A stretch of DNA of 64,000 nt from Prochilodus magdalenae (lineage: Eukaryota > Chordata > Actinopteri > Characiformes > Prochilodontidae), in assembly GCA_024036415.1 (NCBI GenBank), contig JAMWET010001278.1:441501-505500 (forward strand), given 5' to 3'. The notes under the pieces were generated by a model. It did not search any database. It was not told the DNA's origin and worked only from the letters and a program-made list of their open reading frames with translations. The position numbers and the translations under genes were made by a program. Shown piece after piece: positions 59,931-64,000 of this stretch (position 1 is its first letter; the number at the start of each line of letters is the position of its first letter).

Positions 59931-60265
59931 GGCGGTGCACTGGCACAGTGGGTACCCTCACTGCAAGAAGAGTCTGTGTTGATTCCTGTGCCGGGCGTCC
60001 AGAGACCTTTCTGTGTGGAGTTTCTTCCTGTGTCTACGTGTGGTCCTGCCACAGTGCAAAGATGTACTGCCAGGTGAAGTGGAGATCCTGAATTACCCCC
60101 TAGGTGTAAGTAAGCTAGTATTCTGTGTAGCCTGTGTGTCTACCTGTGATGGACTGCCTGGGACGTGTCCAGGGTGTTTCCTGTCTTCCACCTAATGAGT
60201 GCTGAGTTAGGCTCTAATGCCCTCTGTGACCCAGAAGGATAAGCAGCTTAGAAAATAATTAATTG
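59931..60265 (+). mobile_element. HAmo-like tRNA-derived SINE
   Basis: It starts GGCGGTGCACTGGCACAGTG, then has CCTTTCTGTGTGGAGTTTC, GATGGACTGCCTGGGACGTG and CCAGAAGGATAAGCAGCTTA followed by GAAAATAATTAATTGG. This layout matches the very common teleost repeat that begins GGCGGCACGGTGGCGCAGTG. The B-box is degraded (GTTGATTCCTG). The family name is from memory of the group and is tentative. Confidence 0.75.
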
Positions 60266-63200
60266 GCTAAACACTGAGGTCTAAGATGTGACAAACACAA
60301 ATCAGTACAGATGTTGTCAACAACAGAGCATAATGAAATGAAACACCAAAAAAGGAAACTAGTATATACTAATTAGAAAATACACAAAACCGTTAATGTT
60401 TTACTTCAGTACTCATACTTGAGTCTGTGTAGCTAGTTACTACCCGCTTCTGTACATAACTGAAATCATTTACTACACTCTACACTACCTGATCATCCAA
60501 ATAATGGTTAATATAAGGATTTTTGTTGCAGTGGCTCATAGTTGCTAAGTAAATTATAATTTATTAAATATTTGAATATAGTTTTGTTGCCTTTATAGCT
60601 AGCATCAGCACTGTTATGGTGAGTGAGTTAACAGCCAGCCAATGATGAAGTAGCCAGCCAACATGGAACTGTACCCGCTCCAAATACCAGGGAATATTTT
60701 GCACTCTGGGTGCAATGGTGTCATGGAGCGAAGATGGAACTGTAAGCATGAGCACATCCATTAATGCAGTCCGACACTGACCTTGGCTCCACATGCGCAG
60801 CCTTTTCCAAGAAAAACAGCCGAAATGAAACACGTTAAGAGAACCCCATTCGTCAGATGTTAGTGGAAGTGATAGCCTCCGATAAGAGTCTGTAGGCTCC
60901 ATACGTGTTCATGCTTCACTTGATCTGCACATATATAACATTAACAGGAATCCAACTTTTAAGCCGGAACACTGGAGGATCTCGCCGTGCTCTGGGGCTC
61001 TGCTCTACCTAGAAGCGTTTTACAGTTTTGACACTAAAAACAAGTGCAGCTCAAGGGCATGCAGCTCCCCACTGCCTCCAGGTGCCAGAACAGCTTAATG
61101 GACATGGAGTTCGTCTCAGGAAATGAAGGTGTGGAGGCTGTTCGGAGAATAAGAAGGCGTATCGGGCTACCGCTTTTTTCATGCTGGTAAATGTTTCCTA
61201 TTTGCAGTGTCAATTTGGTAAAATTAGAGCACATGTTAATGTCAGAGCTGAGAGAAGTCTTTAAACCAGCTGGAGCCATGATCTCCTGGGCCCTGCATGT
61301 GTACTGCATCCCCTGCACTAAGACTACTTCTGATCTGTTCTTATTCTCCTCTGACTGATTTGATATATTTGGCTCCATTTTAGTGCCACTTAAGCTGCTA
61401 GAAAGACAGTGACATGAGCCTTCCTGTAATGTTGGTCATTTGCTGGTGTAAAAAGTGATAGTATGATTTTGTGTCCTCCACAGACTTTGTGCATATCACG
61501 TCCATGTGATTTGATTTGAAAGAATTGCTTGGAGGAAATACACGTTTTCTTCCTTCTCTACACATACGAGTGATTTACTTTACAAAAGAAATTGTGTCAG
61601 TCTGTAATCATTTTATCTTCCACTACCACTTGCTCTGTGGTTCTTCACTGATGATGCCACAGTGCACCATGGGCACTACAACAGTATATAAGACTACAGA
61701 CTGTTAAAAAATATAAATCCAGTTACCGCAAAAAAGTAAAGTAACCGCAGCAATGTTTAAGGTGGGCTTAAGATTAGGAAGCCAACTTCAGCCTCACCAA
61801 CTCTTTCAGATCTTCCCACCGTCAAAACATCGCACAGAAGGTAACCTGCCTTCTTGCTCCTGCCTGATCCAGGAACTGCTGTCTCGATCTTTGCTACTCA
61901 AATCTTTTTCTTTATGGCTGTTTTCCAGTTTCAGGGCCCCCTTTCTGTACCCGCTGTCCTGTGCACAAATACCTCCTGCTACTAATTGGTTGGAAGAGCC
62001 ACTTTGTTCATTCCCATATATTGGAGCAGGGCTGTGTTCCAGTATAGAACAAAGACCTAGCCATTCACTGAATATTCACTAAATAAAGTGTACTGGGTTG
62101 ACATTACTTAATGTGGCTTTAATTCAAGCCATTTCAGGGCTTACTTGCTCAGTGCATCAAAACCATATATAGAAACAAATTGAGAAAAAAAACGTTTGAA
62201 CACTTCTAAAACCAAGCTTCCAAATTATACTCAGAAGAACCTTCATTTTCTCTCCTCTATCTAGAATGTTCTTTAGAAAATCATCATAATTAGAGTCACA
62301 TGCAGAATTTCCTATATACATTCACTAAACATTACCTGGGAATCTGAATGACTGCATTGCATTTTTAAAGCAGCTGATATGACGATGTGTTTGGTGGTCT
62401 GTTCTTGTCTCACGAAAACTGAATTTAGTCATGTGACAGACTAACGAGATTATGTCCTGTGACTGTTTACTTTTTGCATTTTCACACACACACGCACACA
62501 TGCACACACACAGAAGTACACAGACACACACTCGCACACTCATACACACCATGTTCATTGCATAATCAGATTACCTGCCGGTTCCTAATGGCCTGTTGCT
62601 GTGGAGGGCTGCCTTTCCTCTGTACACAATATCACATCTTGCCTACACTCTGATTGGCAGGACGATGCCAGAAGCCCAGCTGCAGTCCACCACTTGCCTT
62701 CCCCACACTGTGAAACAGGCAGGCCTCTGCACGTAGCTGGCAAAGTGAGTGATTTTTTCCATTTGAAGGAGAGAGACGTATTGACTGGGAGAGTGTCACC
62801 CACATGACTAGGAGATGTTTTTGTGTTGTAAACAGCAGCTCTGTATGTATTTTTCTGTAGGGACTCATGCTGATTTTTGTTTACTCGTGTATGATGCCTG
62901 GGCCTGCAGTACAGTCCATTCTTCTGCACCTTTTCATTCTGGCAGATTTTCTTTCTCGCTCACCATGGCACGATCAGCAAGTTTTTGTTCTTCGATTTGA
63001 GTCAGCAGTGCTTAACTGTTAAAAGTCACATTTATTCTCCACAATAATAGAGGTATGCTAAGCGCAGTTCTATGGAAAAAGTTAAGTTTGCTTTTTGTGT
63101 TTGTAAGCAGAAGAGGGTCTTTTGAGTTTGAGGTAAGATATCGCTGGGTCTTGAATTATGGAAAATCATACTTTTGTCATTGTTTGATACTGAAATAATA

Positions 63201-63267
63201 AAAAACCCAGTAGATCCCAAACACAATATTGTGGTAATGTAAATGTAATTCACGATAGCTAATTAAT
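60266..63267. other. Non-coding stretch with two medium-length minus-strand frames
   Basis: Minus-strand frames of 112 codons (60564-60902) and 114 codons (61034-61378) both begin MEP but show no recognised domain and no family match from reading. A (CA)n-rich run lies at about 62485-62550. Confidence 0.4.
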
Positions 63268-63269
63268 TA

Positions 63270-63860
63270 CACTCACCAAAAGAAGAGATGCACCCAGAAG
63301 GAAGTGTCAGATTATAATCCTATTGGGAAGGAAGATAAAAGTTGCCAGGAATAATAAATGATGATAAATTTAGACTGACATGGGCAATATTTATTGAGCT
63401 ATACAGAAGTATATATGGAGTAGGGCCGCCATGTTTGCTAACACAACATGCCAGACATCTCGTCATGGAGTTGTAAAGGTTCCTAATGGTCTCCTGTAAT
63501 AATCCATCCCATGCATCTTGAATATTCTTATGCAGCCCTTCAGATTTTGCAGTAGATGTGGAGGTGGAGTGACACCAGGCCTTCTTTACAGGTGACAACA
63601 AATTCTTGGACTCACCCACTACCAAACCGGGTCACCCCATGACAAAAACAGTTTTCCTGACGCTTCTGTTCTTTCCTTTATGCTGCTGTAACACTGCAAA
63701 TTTCCCCTCTTTGGGATCAATAAAGGATTATCTTATCTTATCTTATGACAGTCTGGCAGTTAATGCAGATATCGCAACAGTCTGTGTGCATGCCAATGGT
63801 GCTGGCATGAACAGGATAAGTCATAGAGGCCATCACTGTAAGACTTCTAGTGGTTAATAA
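63270..63860 (-). pseudogene. Decayed Tc1-like transposon (family B, copy 3), interrupted
   Basis: It begins with terminal TACACTCACCAAAAG next to a TA (63268-63269), then AGAAGGAAGTGTCAGATT, AATAATAAATGATG and a coding remnant ending in GTGGAGGTGGAGTGACACC (about 63556-63574), all reverse complements of copy 2. Homology resumes at 63748 with GACAGTCTGGCAGT and TGCCAATGGTGCTGGCA. Between these lies a LINE-like tail. On the forward strand of the element, part of the transposase core (about 170 bp in copy 2) is replaced. Confidence 0.75.
63640..63747 (+). mobile_element. LINE 3' end with (TTATC)n tail nested in the Tc1 copy
   Basis: CTGCTGTAACACTGCAAATT followed by TCCCCTCTTTGGGATCAATA, AAGGA and a TTATC repeat (63728-63747) is a recurrent teleost non-LTR retrotransposon end. 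The insert begins somewhere in 63575-63660. The clade is not assigned. Confidence 0.65.
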
Positions 63861-64000
63861 AAAAACGCTCCCTCAGAACACTAGGTCCAGCATTAGGCCT
63901 TCATTATGTTCTTTAGTGATGAAGTTTAAAAGTGAAGGAAGAGTGCAAAGACGAACACAACCTAAAATATTACTCAGTTAATCAAATATGTTACACTTCA
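63861..64000. other. Window edge, nothing recognised
   Basis: AT-rich sequence without a feature; the Tc1 copy may continue into it. Confidence 0.4.

Noticed and set aside
60564..61378. Two minus-strand frames of 112 and 114 codons, both starting MEP
   Set aside because: No family recognised. They could be remnants of a retrocopy, but nothing in the sequence supports a function; a translated database search with no hit would confirm this.
1..64000. CRISPR arrays, operons, phage or prokaryotic systems
   Set aside because: The window is eukaryotic: spliced gene, SINE/LINE/Tc1 content and microsatellites. No array of regular repeats with unique spacers is present.

Overview
This is vertebrate nuclear DNA, almost certainly from a ray-finned (teleost) fish. 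It is AT-rich with long (CT/GA)n, (CA/GT)n, (AT)n and (TTA)n microsatellites. It carries fossils typical of teleost genomes: Tc1-like DNA transposons, L2-type LINE ends, tRNA-derived SINEs with the common teleost 3' tail, and short inverted-repeat elements. The species cannot be resolved from the sequence alone.

Only one protein-coding gene can be supported in 64 kb. It is a complete ORMDL-family gene, best matching ORMDL3, on the + strand. Three coding exons (19852-20025, 20498-20649, 21256-21391) join with clean GT/AG splice sites and compatible phases into a 153-residue protein, the normal length of the family. ORMDL proteins are ER membrane subunits that restrain serine palmitoyltransferase, the first enzyme of sphingolipid synthesis. 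Upstream (about 18745-19240) lies a CpG-rich promoter with a ZNF143/Staf-like site, CCAAT boxes and a CACGTG E-box. It is followed by a probable non-coding first exon that may carry two tiny upstream ORFs.

The rest is intergenic or intronic sequence. Bases 1-18.7 kb hold microsatellites, a 34-bp-arm inverted repeat at the left edge, a minus-strand SINE near 2.6 kb, a 114-bp-period tandem duplication near 9.9 kb and one Tc1 fragment at 17.3 kb. Bases 21.5-39 kb are mostly unique, with stretches that look like conserved non-coding elements, a TA-flanked MITE (27.9-28.2 kb), a hAT-like inverted-repeat element (30.9-31.8 kb), an L2 tail (33.1 kb) and a tRNA-derived SINE (38.3 kb). Bases 39-64 kb are richer in transposons: a decayed Tc1 transposase (40-41.05 kb), a second Tc1 family (45.8-46.7 kb and 63.3-63.9 kb), an inverted-repeat element (52.8-53.4 kb), an L2 reverse-transcriptase fragment (58.8-59.3 kb) and a HAmo-like SINE (59.9-60.3 kb). 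In the 63 kb copy a LINE tail is nested inside the Tc1 element.

I found no new multi-gene system. The points most worth following up are the ORMDL3 promoter and leader, the long hairpin at 146-218, the nested insertion at 63.3-63.9 kb, three small unclassified dispersed repeats, and the candidate conserved non-coding blocks.
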